NCBI RefSeq assembly: GCF_004362245.1
Contig: NZ_SNWM01000007.1
Location: 186,001 to 250,000 of the forward strand
DNA from: Pedobacter duraquae
GTDB taxonomy: Bacteria > Bacteroidota > Bacteroidia > Sphingobacteriales > Sphingobacteriaceae
Direction: 5' to 3'
DNA: 64,000 bases
Of this stretch, positions 8,508-17,579 are shown piece after piece (the stretch's first letter is position 1; each line of letters starts with the position of its first letter). A program made the position numbers and the translations under genes. The notes beneath the pieces were generated by a model. It was not told where the DNA came from. It ran no database searches and saw only the letters and a program-made list of their open reading frames with translations.

Positions 8508-9176
8508 ATGAGATTTACTCCTGAACTACTAAGCCAGCTGGAACAAAATAACGAGCTAAAGAAATCTTACGCTTCCCAAGGTAGCTTTGGACAAAACAGG
8601 TTGATCGCGCTACCTGTAATTCTGGGTTTTTTTGCTGCGTTTGGCGCTTACGAATTTTATGACCTTTCAAAGGCTGACCCTGACTATAAAACCTATGTGA
8701 TTATATGTGCGCTTGTGGTAGTGGCTTGCTTGGTTGCAGTGGTTTTTATGCAAAAGAGCGCTAAAAAAGGCGTCATGGAGAATTTGGATGATGTGAAAGT
8801 CTGCATTGCTAAGAAGATAGCCGGCAATGATAGCACTGAAGTTTACTATAGCATTTATACTGTGGGAAGCAAGCGACACGACACTGAATTTATTGAAAGC
8901 GTAGCTTACAAAATTTTCAACGCCGACCTGGTGGAGAACAACCCAAAGTTAAGAGCCAAAATAAATGACCTGTTTAAACCAAATTTAGAAGGAATGAATG
9001 CCACGCCTGTCCTTCTTCCTGTTGAATTTACTTTTGGTGAAGAAGTGTACAAGAAAGAGTTTAAGTTCGCTTCAATTGACGGCCAGATGAAAGCAAATAT
9101 TGTGGAGAATGAAGACCGGTTTATTGTATTGTCTTTCAATAACAGGGGCGTAATTCCTTTGCGGAGTTTACAATAG
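8508..9176 (+). CDS. Two-span membrane protein, unknown function
   Basis: 222 residues: a short cytoplasmic start (MRFTPELLSQLEQNNELKKSY), two hydrophobic helices at about 28-48 and 62-84, then a soluble C-terminal domain of about 130 residues. No catalytic motif is seen. It is probably in an operon with the small membrane protein just upstream. Confidence 0.65.
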   Translation: MRFTPELLSQLEQNNELKKSYASQGSFGQNRLIALPVILGFFAAFGAYEFYDLSKADPDYKTYVIICALVVVACLVAVVFMQKSAKKGVMENLDDVKVCIAKKIAGNDSTEVYYSIYTVGSKRHDTEFIESVAYKIFNADLVENNPKLRAKINDLFKPNLEGMNATPVLLPVEFTFGEEVYKKEFKFASIDGQMKANIVENEDRFIVLSFNNRGVIPLRSLQ

Positions 9177-9308
9177 GGTAAAATGATCTTAAGTAGTAGT
9201 TCTTATTTTTTAAACTGATTTAGAAATAGGGTGGAACCTAATTCTGGTTACTTATATCTTTTCAAAGTTTCTGATTGATTATTCGAATTATTTACTTTGA
9301 AGAATCTA

Positions 9309-9752
9309 CTATGAATGCGCTCCTTCTTCAATTCTTGTCAGGATGTCTTGGACCATACTTATTCCTGTAGGAGTAGAAAATAACGATAACGGACTTTCAC
9401 CATGCAAAGCCTTATTAGGTTTAGAAAGCCATCTTTGAACCTTTTCTTTATCATTGAATACTTTGTATGAGTGCTGAAGAGCTTTTGCAATTTCAATAAC
9501 TAACGAAGACGTTATTTTACCAAGTTTCTCATCGTCCTGTTTTCTTTGATAGGTCTTAATAGAGATATTCAAAATATCTTCCACGAAATTCTTTTTAGTC
9601 ATACCAGTAAAACTTATCACTGATTCTGCTGAGGCTTTACTGAGGCCAGTTTTGGACAGTAATATAAGGTCGTAATAATTTTTGAACAGGAGCTTGCCAC
9701 CAAGGAAATCGCTGAAGCTCGGGATTTGTTTGTTTTTGTGATCTAGTTCCAT
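9309..9752 (-). CDS. Xre/MbcA/ParS-type antitoxin
   Basis: 147 residues from ATG 9752 (MELDHKNKQIPS); 42 extra in-frame bases upstream begin with an unlikely leader. The central part carries a helical Xre-like domain (GLSKASAESVISFTGMTKKNF, DILNISIKTYQRK). The C-terminus has the MbcA/ParS toxin-binding signature (VQRWLSKPNKALHGESPLSLF followed by GISMVQDILTRIE). In known systems such antitoxins neutralise RES-domain NAD-degrading toxins, but no RES gene follows here. The preceding gene on the same strand (9814-10152) is the only possible partner. Confidence 0.75.
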   Translation of the reverse strand: MELDHKNKQIPSFSDFLGGKLLFKNYYDLILLSKTGLSKASAESVISFTGMTKKNFVEDILNISIKTYQRKQDDEKLGKITSSLVIEIAKALQHSYKVFNDKEKVQRWLSKPNKALHGESPLSLFSTPTGISMVQDILTRIEEGAHS

Positions 9753-9813
9753 GTGCAATGTTATCAAAAATTCGAATATTGTAGCAAATAACAATGAAAG
9801 GTCTTTTACACTA

Positions 9814-10152
9814 TTAATCCTTGATCCTCCTAGCGGATTCCTCTATGATCGATTTAAATCTTGCGATGAGCAATGGGAAACCCTCATCAATCCAAAAATC
9901 ACAATCGATCTTGCCTCTCGACATACCATGACCTGGGTCAAACCGTGGAATGTATATTATTTTACCTCGTCCAAATGGTTCACCAATACTATTTGCTGCC
10001 TTGATGTACAAGGCACGTTCAAATTCCTGTTCATCATTAAAAGTCTGGTGCCCACTGAACTCTTTTTTGAGTTCCTGCCAGAGCATAGGATCACCGCGTA
10101 GTCCCCATCTTTGTGGTTCTGGTTCGAAAATAGAGTTGATGCTTGCTTCCAT
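9814..10152 (-). CDS. Small protein upstream of antitoxin, candidate toxin or partner
   Basis: 112 residues with an EPQRWGLRGDPMLW segment near residue 12 and a GHGMSRGKIDCDFWI segment near residue 73. I remember this WGLRGDP-LW...GMS-G pattern from small hypothetical proteins of many phyla, but no function. The gene ends 61 bases before the Xre/MbcA/ParS antitoxin start and is transcribed in the same direction, so it could be a non-RES toxin or simply a neighbour. It contains no RES residues. Confidence 0.55.
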   Translation of the reverse strand: MEASINSIFEPEPQRWGLRGDPMLWQELKKEFSGHQTFNDEQEFERALYIKAANSIGEPFGRGKIIYIPRFDPGHGMSRGKIDCDFWIDEGFPLLIARFKSIIEESARRIKD

Positions 10153-10238
10153 ATTGCTTTGCTGATAATTTAATACGTTGTTGGTAAAAATACCATAGAT
10201 TCACAGGGTATACCTCATTTCATTGAATATGCTCGAGG

Positions 10239-11141
10239 TCAATTTATAATCACTGTTGCATTGTTCTCATAGCGGCTGCGGTAAACGTAAAGCAGTTGCG
10301 TTAATTTTATGCGGCTGATCGCATATAGCGTGAGTTTCAGATCTTCACTCCCGTTGTTATAATCAAAGCATAAGAAGCTTGATTGCGCCCCCCTGCCTGT
10401 TGAGCGTAGGATAATTCTTTCATTTCTGATATCTTCCCAGGAATGAAAACCTGACTGAACCGTTTGTATACCCTTGTTTCCGATAATCAATACCGGCTTC
10501 CGGATGAGCATATCCCGGATATACAGGAACATCGTATAAAAAAGCGCAAGTATTAATCCACCGGATAAAATACGTCCGAACCACCCGATATCGCTTGGCG
10601 CATCAAGTAATACGATGGTTGCTAAACCTATTCCCAACAATTGAAAAATAAAGTTGAAAAGCCAATGCCCCCAGGAAATTCCTATAACGGTTTCATTAGG
10701 TACAGCAGGATCATCAACAAACTTTCCTGGGTTTTTAAACTTGTCTTTTAAAGTTATCCAGGTTGCGCGGTCTGCCGGCGTTGTAGAAATTAAGCGTCCA
10801 ACTAATGAATTGTCGTCAAAATACAGCCCGGCAAGTTGAGCGTCCTTTTGTAATTCATGCACGTCGCCGCAGTTTGCGAAGGCCCATAATTTCCAGGTAA
10901 TCATGTTTTTACTCCAATACCGGAAGGGCAAGTAAACAAAAAGCAGAAAAGCCAGTAAGGTTATGCATGCCACAATCAACAACGCATTACGTGATTGATC
11001 GCTATAATTAATGACGATCAGGCTGAGTAACGCGAGCGGCCCTACGCATATAAAAGCGCCAACAAGCAATACTATGCGGGGCAGGCGCAATTGTTTTCGC
11101 CCTTGTTCAATTGCTTGCTGTACAGTCAGTGTATATTCCAT
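10239..11141 (-). CDS. Multi-span membrane protein, unknown function
   Basis: 300 residues. Four hydrophobic helices are visible: two near residues 25-75 (VLLVGAFICVGPLALLSLIV, ALLIVACITLLAFLLFVYL) and two near residues 160-208. A cytoplasmic loop of about 75 residues lies between the pairs, and a soluble C-terminal domain of about 90 residues follows that looks like a PH-type or YcxB-like domain (IIGNKGIQTVQSGFHSWEDI, then SRIKLTQLLYVYRSR). YcxB-like membrane proteins have such a tail, but that comparison is an inference. Confidence 0.6.
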   Translation of the reverse strand: MEYTLTVQQAIEQGRKQLRLPRIVLLVGAFICVGPLALLSLIVINYSDQSRNALLIVACITLLAFLLFVYLPFRYWSKNMITWKLWAFANCGDVHELQKDAQLAGLYFDDNSLVGRLISTTPADRATWITLKDKFKNPGKFVDDPAVPNETVIGISWGHWLFNFIFQLLGIGLATIVLLDAPSDIGWFGRILSGGLILALFYTMFLYIRDMLIRKPVLIIGNKGIQTVQSGFHSWEDIRNERIILRSTGRGAQSSFLCFDYNNGSEDLKLTLYAISRIKLTQLLYVYRSRYENNATVIIN

Positions 11142-11289
11142 TGGCGATAAAATTGCTTGCAGTAGCTAACAATACTAATCGGGACCTTGTTTTAAACGGA
11201 TAAAGTGGGCAAAATATGCTATTCAACCACTCCTTATTTTGAGGCTTAGTGATAGGAATAACGAAATTGGTTACGTCCTTCTGCCACCC

Positions 11290-12021
11290 TTAATTTGCCT
11301 CAAATTCCATGCGGATGGTAATAGAGCCTGTTTTGCTTTTGCTCGAAGTATTAAAAGCTCCACCATAGCTGAAATTCTCATTCGAATCTTTTCCAGTAAT
11401 CTGGAATACGCCCATGGATGCCTTCTTCAGGTTGCCTAAAGCGCTGCCGGCATTTTCGGCAATAGTCTGGGCTCTTGCTTTAGCGTCGGCGCTGGCTTGA
11501 GCCAACAATTCCATTTTTACTGCTTTAAGATTTGAATTATAGAAATCCGGTGGTGTTGAACTGAACTCAACTCCTTCTTCAATTAATTCCGTAGCCTGCC
11601 GCGAGATTTGATCTGTCTCATTAACGCGCTTGGATCGAACCGTAACGCTCTGTTGCAAGGTATATCCTGAAAACACCTGACCGGTAACTCGTCCATTTGC
11701 ATCTGAATTCTGGCTGAAATTTTTGGTGATAGTTACCGCAGAAAACTCCATCTCCGGATCGTTCACACCTTTTGCTTTTAAATACGTTCTGATCTTTTGT
11801 TCATCTGCTTTTAAACTGGCATAAGCACCTTTTAAATCAATGGCGTTGCGTTGGTAGCTACCTGTCCAGACCGCTAAGTCACTGCCGAAATCTTTTTCAG
11901 CAAGTCCGGTTACTACGATCGTCTCTTGTGCTTTAGAACGGTACTTGTAAGCACTGGCTATAACGGCGCACGCGATTACGAAACAAAGCCCAATAATGAT
12001 GGCATTAACAGCTGATTTCAT
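11290..12021 (-). CDS. SIMPL domain (DUF541) protein
   Basis: 243 residues with an N-terminal signal anchor (AIIIGLCFVIACAVIASA) and a SIMPL/DUF541 body: ETIVVTGLAEKDF near residue 33, the YTLQQSVTVRSKRV strand, and ADAKARAQTIAENAGSALG near residue 185, a hallmark of the family. SIMPL proteins are periplasmic; E. coli YggE relatives affect oxidative stress tolerance. It is divergent from the lipoprotein gene at 12183. The first codons and the shared promoter region are duplicated, in decayed form, at 26681-26975. Confidence 0.85.
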   Translation of the reverse strand: MKSAVNAIIIGLCFVIACAVIASAYKYRSKAQETIVVTGLAEKDFGSDLAVWTGSYQRNAIDLKGAYASLKADEQKIRTYLKAKGVNDPEMEFSAVTITKNFSQNSDANGRVTGQVFSGYTLQQSVTVRSKRVNETDQISRQATELIEEGVEFSSTPPDFYNSNLKAVKMELLAQASADAKARAQTIAENAGSALGNLKKASMGVFQITGKDSNENFSYGGAFNTSSKSKTGSITIRMEFEAN

Positions 12022-12182
12022 AGCATAGAGGATTTAATCAAATATACATTTTATGTATATAATATACTGCCGTTAACACGATATTTATAGTCTTAAGCTC
12101 CTATCCAAAACTATCAACCCGCACAATTGTTGATCAGCTATCCGCTAAAATAAAAGGACTACCGAACGAAAACCTCTTGATC

Positions 12183-12629
12183 ATGAACAAATTTGCCCGC
12201 TTGCTCTTACCCATATATTGCTGCTGTTTAACCACGATGTGTTTAACTTCCTGTGAGCAGAAACCAAAGAAGGCTGCGGTTGTAGTCAAAAGCAAGCAGG
12301 TGCAAAAGTTGAAAGCTGATACGGTAAGTCAGGAATCTAAAGTGATAGATCTTATTCTGGATCTGGAAGAGGTGAGAAATAGAACCCAGGGAGTAGAAAA
12401 AGAAAGTCAAGGAAAAAGAACTTTAGCGACCTATGTGGAAAGCCCTCCAACTCGAGAAGATCCAAACTATTGGGTAAAAGTAGCAGAAGATAACGGTTAT
12501 GCCTATGTGACGTATTATACTTTTACGGTAAACCCTAAGGATTACAGTATCAGCTTTTATGAGCCTATTGAGGGTAACCTGATCACCTTAGCTGAGTGGC
12601 GAAGAACAGTTCCGTTAACAGATAGGTAG
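12183..12629 (+). CDS. Lipoprotein of unknown function
   Basis: 148 residues from ATG 12183 (MNKFARLLLPIYCCC). The signal sequence ends in a lipobox (MCLTSC), giving an acylated cysteine. The mature protein is short and polar, with LILDLEEVRNR and a WVKVAEDNGYAYVTYYTF segment. I do not know the family. Two partial copies exist in the window: the 5' part with its promoter at 26681-26975 and the last 40 bases at 12870-12912. Confidence 0.65.
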   Translation: MNKFARLLLPIYCCCLTTMCLTSCEQKPKKAAVVVKSKQVQKLKADTVSQESKVIDLILDLEEVRNRTQGVEKESQGKRTLATYVESPPTREDPNYWVKVAEDNGYAYVTYYTFTVNPKDYSISFYEPIEGNLITLAEWRRTVPLTDR

Positions 12630-12659
12630 TTGGATGAACATAAACATGGTCATGAGCAT

Positions 12660-12803
12660 GTGTCCAGTTTTTTCCATAAAATGGACACGTTGTGCTGATG
12701 TGTCCATTTAGCACTCGTTGCGGCAAAAATTTTGAGCCAGGCTAAAGAGGGTAAAGAAGTATTTTATATCAATGATGATTTTTTACAAATTCTGAAAGGT
12801 TAA
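12660..12803. repeat. GTGTCCA inverted repeats and a remnant reading frame
   Basis: GTGTCCA occurs at 12660-12666 and 12700-12706, and its complement TGGACAC at 12682-12688. The first pair forms a 7-bp stem with a 15-base loop. Directly after it an open frame without a start codon encodes VAAKILSQAKEGKEVF and FLQILKG before TAA 12801-12803. It looks like the tail of a lost gene, possibly from a mobile element; I cannot name it. Confidence 0.4.
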
Positions 12804-12869
12804 CTGCAGGGTATAATGCTTAGCGTTGATAACTTATCAAAGTGTTTTATATCTCAGAATATGGAAGAG

Positions 12870-12912
12870 GCGAGTGAGTGGCGACGTATGGGTCCGTTGA
12901 AAGATAGTTAGT
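12870..12912 (+). pseudogene. Copy of the 3' end of the 12183 lipoprotein gene
   Basis: The bases around 12872-12912 repeat the end of the lipoprotein gene (GAGTGGCGA, then TCCGTTGAAAGATAG against TCCGTTAACAGATAG), encoding EWRRMGPLKDS and a stop in the same phase. Upstream similarity fades, so only the last dozen codons survive. The rest of 12804-12976 shows no gene. Confidence 0.55.
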
Positions 12913-12976
12913 TGGGTTATGTCGTGTAGAGCCCATCATTGTGTTATGATACAAATACAATTGGAGTAATTCAGTG

Positions 12977-13540
12977 CTATAATTTATGTAGTTCGACGGA
13001 TAATGGTAATGAAGGGCTCTTAAATTTATAAATGCTCACGGTGTATATGTCTTTCGCAAATAGCCAATAACTGCTATCACTATTCTCATGCTGCTCTTTT
13101 ATTTTAAACCCGGAGCTTTTCAGTTCTTCAAGCAGTTGATGGCAGGCAGTGACAGGTATAATTTCCAAATGCACCATCTGAAAAACACTATCCTTGTCTT
13201 TCCACTGAGATTTTGTTAACGATACATCCAGGATTGAATTTTTAAGCCTCATCATGGTAATTCGTTGCCCATAGGTAGTTTCAGACGAATGCTCTTCAAA
13301 TCCCTTTCCTTTCATGACTTCCAATGTTTTGTCATGGCTCATATCTGCAATGGAAATCATCTCATTAATACTAGGTGACCATGGTTTGGTAGCTCCAGCT
13401 TGACATCCATAAAGCAAAATCATTACGTAAAATAATAAATGCAGTCTCACATGTTTACCCGTGGGAAGTTCTTTGAAACAGGGATGGTGTTTTATCGAGC
13501 TTCTGAAGTGTCCGATAGGTAGTTCATTAAATGATGACAT
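12977..13540 (-). CDS. Probable lipoprotein, unknown function
   Basis: 187 residues if ATG 13540 is used. However, an in-frame GTG at 13450 gives a conventional lipoprotein signal (VRLHLLFYVMILLYGCQAG), so the true start may be there and the product about 157 residues. The mature domain (FEEHSSETTYGQRITMMRLK, later SYWLFAKDIYTVSIYKF) is unknown. The gene is upstream of no obvious partner; the next gene on this strand (13623) is also a secreted protein. Confidence 0.55.
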   Translation of the reverse strand: MSSFNELPIGHFRSSIKHHPCFKELPTGKHVRLHLLFYVMILLYGCQAGATKPWSPSINEMISIADMSHDKTLEVMKGKGFEEHSSETTYGQRITMMRLKNSILDVSLTKSQWKDKDSVFQMVHLEIIPVTACHQLLEELKSSGFKIKEQHENSDSSYWLFAKDIYTVSIYKFKSPSLPLSVELHKL

Positions 13541-13622
13541 TGATTGAGGACCTATATTGATGAGTTGCAAATGTCCGAAGCAGAAAAAAAGTTATTTAGA
13601 AATAATCAACAGATTAACACTA

Positions 13623-14168
13623 CTAACAAGGTGTGAAGTATTCATATCTGCACAATTTGTCGTTTACAAAATAAAAATAAACACTATCGTCGGATTTGCC
13701 GTCAGTAATATGTACAACTTCAATTATTTGATGTGGCCCATTCATTATCGCTAGTACTGATGATGGAGTATTTCTCCTTGTCAATATCTCATGTTTAGAT
13801 TGACCTGAGATTTTTAAAAATGATTTTAACGAAGTCTCGGAACTTATATTGACACCATTATAAGATATTTTGTATTTTAAAAATGGAGAAAAATTAATGT
13901 CCTTTATAACATAATTTGACGTCTTATGCCCGATGAAATTTACTGAATCATATTTTAGGACGTAATAAACAACATCATCATAATCATCCCAGCCGCAATC
14001 ATAATGCGGGGCAAAAACAACTTTTGGCTTTCCAAGCGTTTTTATGATATTATCTTTTGAACTAAAAAGCGACAGTCCATTTATTTTAATTGCATCTTGG
14101 GTGGAGACATTATTACTATACGATGAACTGAAAGTAAATAGTGAGATTATTAGAAGTATAGTGTTCAT
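13623..14168 (-). CDS. Secreted protein of unknown function
   Basis: 181 residues with a short signal peptide (MNTILLIISLFTFSSSYS). The mature part starts with INGLSLFSSKDNIIKTLGKP, a layout resembling proteins in which a G-x4-S segment precedes an LGKP turn, and ends in YFYFVNDKLCRYEYFTPC. The protein encoded at 16910 has a similar plan, so the two may be distant relatives. Function is unknown. Confidence 0.6.
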   Translation of the reverse strand: MNTILLIISLFTFSSSYSNNVSTQDAIKINGLSLFSSKDNIIKTLGKPKVVFAPHYDCGWDDYDDVVYYVLKYDSVNFIGHKTSNYVIKDINFSPFLKYKISYNGVNISSETSLKSFLKISGQSKHEILTRRNTPSSVLAIMNGPHQIIEVVHITDGKSDDSVYFYFVNDKLCRYEYFTPC

Positions 14169-14499
14169 ATGGGTAATCTTATAATGTAAATATAAGGAAA
14201 TACTTGATCTTATAAGAGTAATAATTATTACACTAACGCGATATCACATAGTTAGGGTTAGAATACCTAACCTTTATTTTTTTTAAAATTTCAAGATTGC
14301 TATAAGGCTATTGTAGAAGATTGAAATAGTAGTATTTTTTGTTTTTATTATTAATGGAAGATACATTATAGTTAAATCTCTGGCTAATATCAAAGTTTCA
14401 TTAACGTGACATTAAATTTTAATGATGTGAATTTATCGCACATTGATTATTTCATATTTTTATTTGCTTGCTATATCTTATCGGCTTGATCTTCAAAAT
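14169..14499. other. AT-rich intergenic region
   Basis: About 330 bases between divergent genes, strongly AT-rich and without a credible reading frame. It should contain promoters for the secreted protein (minus strand) and the LytTR regulator (plus strand), but no element could be assigned with confidence. Confidence 0.4.
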
Positions 14500-15219
14500 A
14501 TGAATACATGCATTATAATTGCGAAAATTTCAGATTCCTTGGAATCTTTGAAAAAATATGTTAATTACAATCCAACTTTATATCTGATAAATACCTTTAC
14601 AGACTCCGAGTCGGCTGTTGAAGAAATTCTTAAAAGTAAGCCTTTTGACATACTACTTTTGGATGTGGAAATGTATCCATTAAGCGGTTTTGATCTTGTA
14701 AAGATATTAAGACATAAGATTCGAAAGTTTGTATTTATGAGTGATGATAAAAAGTATAGTTATGATGCCATTAAATTGGGCGCAGCAGATTATTTATGTA
14801 ATCCATTTGATTATAGTGAATTTAGTACTTCGATATCCAGAGTATTATATGATTACAAAGATGATCAATATGATCAATATCTCCTGATAAAGAGCAAGGA
14901 GGACGGACTAAAAATGTATAACATCATATACTCTGATATTGTAGCTGTTGAAAGCAAACTTAATTATGTTATGATACATACGACAAACCGTAGAATTCTC
15001 ACCTATATGTCATTAACTGAAATTTCAGAGATTTTATCTCGCTATCCACGGTTTGTTAAATTCAATAGAAGCTTCATTATTTCCACCTTTCATATAGACT
15101 TTATCACTGGTAACAGTTTAACTATGGTCGGAGGATTACAACTTACTGCTGGCGATTTTTACAAGGTTAATTTCGATTTGTTCGTGCAGAGCAGGCTTAT
15201 AAAAAGAAGGCAAAAGTAG
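14500..15219 (+). CDS. LytTR-family response regulator
   Basis: 239 residues from ATG 14500 (MNTCIIIAKISDS); the frame opens further upstream but without homology. The N-terminal receiver domain has the phosphoacceptor Asp in ILLLDVEM near residue 55, Ser in FMSDD and the late Asp/Pro region. The C-terminal LytTR DNA-binding domain has IVAVESKLNYVMIHTTNRR and RYPRFVKFNRSFIIS. It would bind promoter DNA when phosphorylated by a LytS-type kinase encoded elsewhere. The nearby target may be the M23 lipoprotein operon at 15555. Confidence 0.85.
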   Translation: MNTCIIIAKISDSLESLKKYVNYNPTLYLINTFTDSESAVEEILKSKPFDILLLDVEMYPLSGFDLVKILRHKIRKFVFMSDDKKYSYDAIKLGAADYLCNPFDYSEFSTSISRVLYDYKDDQYDQYLLIKSKEDGLKMYNIIYSDIVAVESKLNYVMIHTTNRRILTYMSLTEISEILSRYPRFVKFNRSFIISTFHIDFITGNSLTMVGGLQLTAGDFYKVNFDLFVQSRLIKRRQK

Positions 15220-15554
15220 GCAGGTTTTACTTACAGTATTATTATAAAAGATTAGTCGCATAAATTCACTGGGGTTAAGGTGTTTTTTAACAATTTACTC
15301 TATAATACTTAATTATGTTATGCTACTTGAGCCAATTATTTGAAGCATTTCAACATAACCCAATTATAAAAATGTCAGAGCCAATATATAATTACGAAGC
15401 TTATAGCTGTTCTGATTCTCTTATAGAAAAATGAGCTTTTTATAACGAAAAAATACCTGTTCATAGCGAAAACTTGTCGTGGCCCTAATATGGCGGTAAA
15501 TTGTTTTTAATTAATCATCCTCTCTTGGCCAAGAGTTAAATACTTGAACAAAAA
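15220..15554. other. Intergenic region before the M23 lipoprotein operon
   Basis: About 335 bases with no gene. It is AT-rich and ends with a 14-bp palindrome at 15522-15535, described separately. Confidence 0.4.
15522..15535. promoter_or_regulatory. Palindrome CTCTTGGCCAAGAG
   Basis: A perfect 14-bp palindrome lies 20 bases upstream of the ATG of the M23 lipoprotein gene. Its position suggests an operator for a dimeric regulator, or a site affecting translation; no regulator can be assigned. Confidence 0.4.
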
Positions 15555-16898
15555 ATGAAATTTAAAAACAACTTAAAAATTGGCTTAATATTAATCCTTT
15601 TAGGTACGATATACAGCTGTAAAAAAGAGCTGTATGACCAAGCAGTAAATTCTGATATCGACAGGGCCGTCCAGACGAAAAACTTTCAAAGCGAATTCCT
15701 GAATAGGAACTACGAAAATTTTCTCCGCCAAAAAATGTCCGAAACCGAAGAGATATATTGGAAGGTCGGTTGGGACGCCTCAAAAGAGGCGAAGGTAAAT
15801 GACTCAACAACCTATTATTATTATCAGTTGACGCCATATGTCCATAATAAAAAAGGCGTTGGAAATGATAAAATTGCCCAGGAAGTGAACTTAAAAAAGT
15901 TTTTATTGGTTGGTAAGACTTCCAACTTTACATTTTTTCGCATTGCGACCTATTATTTTGACTCACAAAATAAAAAGCAAGTTGTTGCAATAGGTGATAA
16001 TTATTCCTTCGAAAAGTTCTCGGGCGATGTAGTATACCAAAACCTGGATTTAAAAAATAGTTCATCCGTGAGTTATTTAAAAGGTGTCAATACGATATTA
16101 TCGTTGAATAAAGGCAAAACATCAGAATTAAAGCCTAATACCACTAGTTACACTGTAACGGAATGTAAAACAGTTCTCCGTTGTTCTTATGCTACAAGTT
16201 GTGGACAGGGAGCTTACGTCACTTCTACTAAAAGTGAATTTGGGTGTGTTGAACCAAACTTTATACCTAATGGATGTGCGACTTTTTCGGGATGGACGCT
16301 AACCTTCGTAGATAGTAATTATGAATGTAAAGATGTGACGTACCCGGATCCCGGCTTTCCCGGCACACCTGGCGGTGCTCCCACTAATCCTATACCTTGC
16401 CCAGGAGACCCTTTGAGCACTATGAAAATAGCTCCATCAGGCACATCGAATACCCAAGGCGGTAGATGGGGAATGACCCGCATTCATGATGACGGAACAG
16501 GTAAAGGTCACTGGGGCTTAGATATATCCGCTCCGGTTGGAACACCATTATATCCAATCGCTGAAGGCACTGTGGTAAGAATTGTTCGAAACGCTCCTAC
16601 AGGAAAGATTAGTGAATCATTCGGTAACCTTATTGAAATACAAACTACACTTCCTAATGGGGATATATTGAAAACATTATATGGGCACCTGACATCCGTT
16701 CCCAATTCAATCAACGTCGGATCAAGTGTGACTTTCGGCACATTAATAGGATTATCTGGTAAGACTGGGAATGCTTGGACTGTTACCAACAAACATGTTC
16801 ATATTCAAACTAAAATAAACGGCGTTAAGAAAAACCCAGAGCCGTATGTCCGCACAAAATTTACTGCCAACGGAACCCCTGTACCTAACCCTTGCTAA
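15555..16898 (+). CDS. M23 family metallopeptidase lipoprotein
   Basis: 447 residues. The signal sequence ends in a lipobox (LLGTIYSCKK), so the protein is membrane-anchored. A roughly 230-residue N-terminal region of unknown fold is followed by a Cys-rich segment and a Pro/Gly linker (about 275-290). The C-terminal M23 (LytM) domain carries GHWGLD (zinc His and Asp) near residue 318 and KHVHIQ near residue 416, with the YGHL segment between. All zinc ligands are present, so it should cleave peptide cross-links in peptidoglycan or glycine-rich proteins. The next gene follows after 11 bases. Confidence 0.85.
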   Translation: MKFKNNLKIGLILILLGTIYSCKKELYDQAVNSDIDRAVQTKNFQSEFLNRNYENFLRQKMSETEEIYWKVGWDASKEAKVNDSTTYYYYQLTPYVHNKKGVGNDKIAQEVNLKKFLLVGKTSNFTFFRIATYYFDSQNKKQVVAIGDNYSFEKFSGDVVYQNLDLKNSSSVSYLKGVNTILSLNKGKTSELKPNTTSYTVTECKTVLRCSYATSCGQGAYVTSTKSEFGCVEPNFIPNGCATFSGWTLTFVDSNYECKDVTYPDPGFPGTPGGAPTNPIPCPGDPLSTMKIAPSGTSNTQGGRWGMTRIHDDGTGKGHWGLDISAPVGTPLYPIAEGTVVRIVRNAPTGKISESFGNLIEIQTTLPNGDILKTLYGHLTSVPNSINVGSSVTFGTLIGLSGKTGNAWTVTNKHVHIQTKINGVKKNPEPYVRTKFTANGTPVPNPC

Positions 16899-16909
16899 AA
16901 ACAAACACG

Positions 16910-17554
16910 ATGAAAAAATTAGTTATATACGTAATAATCTTAGGACTGGCAACGACATTTGTCATAGCCAAAGCAGATAGCATCCTTTTTACTTCTTATA
17001 AGAGGTCAGAAACTACTGTAAAAAATAATACCCAGATAAGGGCTGTAGAAAATGCTAATAAAAATAAGTTACAAGAAGAAATAGAAGAAGATGGGTATAA
17101 TTTTGTTTCAGTTGACAGCGTCATTTTCCATGGTGGGGGCGGTGGGGTAATTAAACTGGGGGATCTTGATTCTCAGACTGCACTCATGACATTCGGCACG
17201 CCTCTCTCGCAAGAGTCCGTATATTCTGAAGTTGAGGAAGCTGATTTACTTAAATATCATTACATTGGAGCCGATTTGACCTTTTTTAATGGTGAGCTTT
17301 ATGCGATTGAGGTTTATGAAGATTACTTCGGCTTCGATTTTAAACTTAGAAATGGAACAACGCTAGGAATTATCCCGGGCACAGAAATGTCTTCAATTTA
17401 TGATTACTTCCCGCATTCCTCGGCCGAAATATTGGATCACCAAGTCCATTTGTTTATAAAATCGAAATCCGGTATAAAGACTGATGCTAAAATCACTTTA
17501 GGATTTGTTGATAATGACCAAGATATAACTAGATTATATTTTAGTGCCTATTAG
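16910..17554 (+). CDS. Secreted protein paired with M23 lipoprotein
   Basis: 214 residues from ATG 16910 (MKKLVIYVIILGL) with a signal peptide. A Gly-rich turn (FHGGGGGVIKLGD) leads into a domain with FGTPLSQ and FFNGELYAIEVYEDYF. It resembles the protein at 13623 in general plan. Placement 11 bases after the peptidase stop suggests a functional partner, possibly an inhibitor or substrate-binding subunit, but that is inference only. A strong hairpin follows the stop. Confidence 0.6.
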   Translation: MKKLVIYVIILGLATTFVIAKADSILFTSYKRSETTVKNNTQIRAVENANKNKLQEEIEEDGYNFVSVDSVIFHGGGGGVIKLGDLDSQTALMTFGTPLSQESVYSEVEEADLLKYHYIGADLTFFNGELYAIEVYEDYFGFDFKLRNGTTLGIIPGTEMSSIYDYFPHSSAEILDHQVHLFIKSKSGIKTDAKITLGFVDNDQDITRLYFSAY

Positions 17555-17579
17555 TCAGTTATTTAATTTTGATATAGTT

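Noticed and set aside
9814..10152. RES-type toxin call for the gene next to the MbcA/ParS antitoxin
   Set aside because: The RES arginine-glutamate-serine pattern is absent and the gene is upstream, not downstream, of the antitoxin.
10654..10839. Short plus-strand frame inside the membrane protein gene
   Set aside because: Antisense to a long gene, no features.
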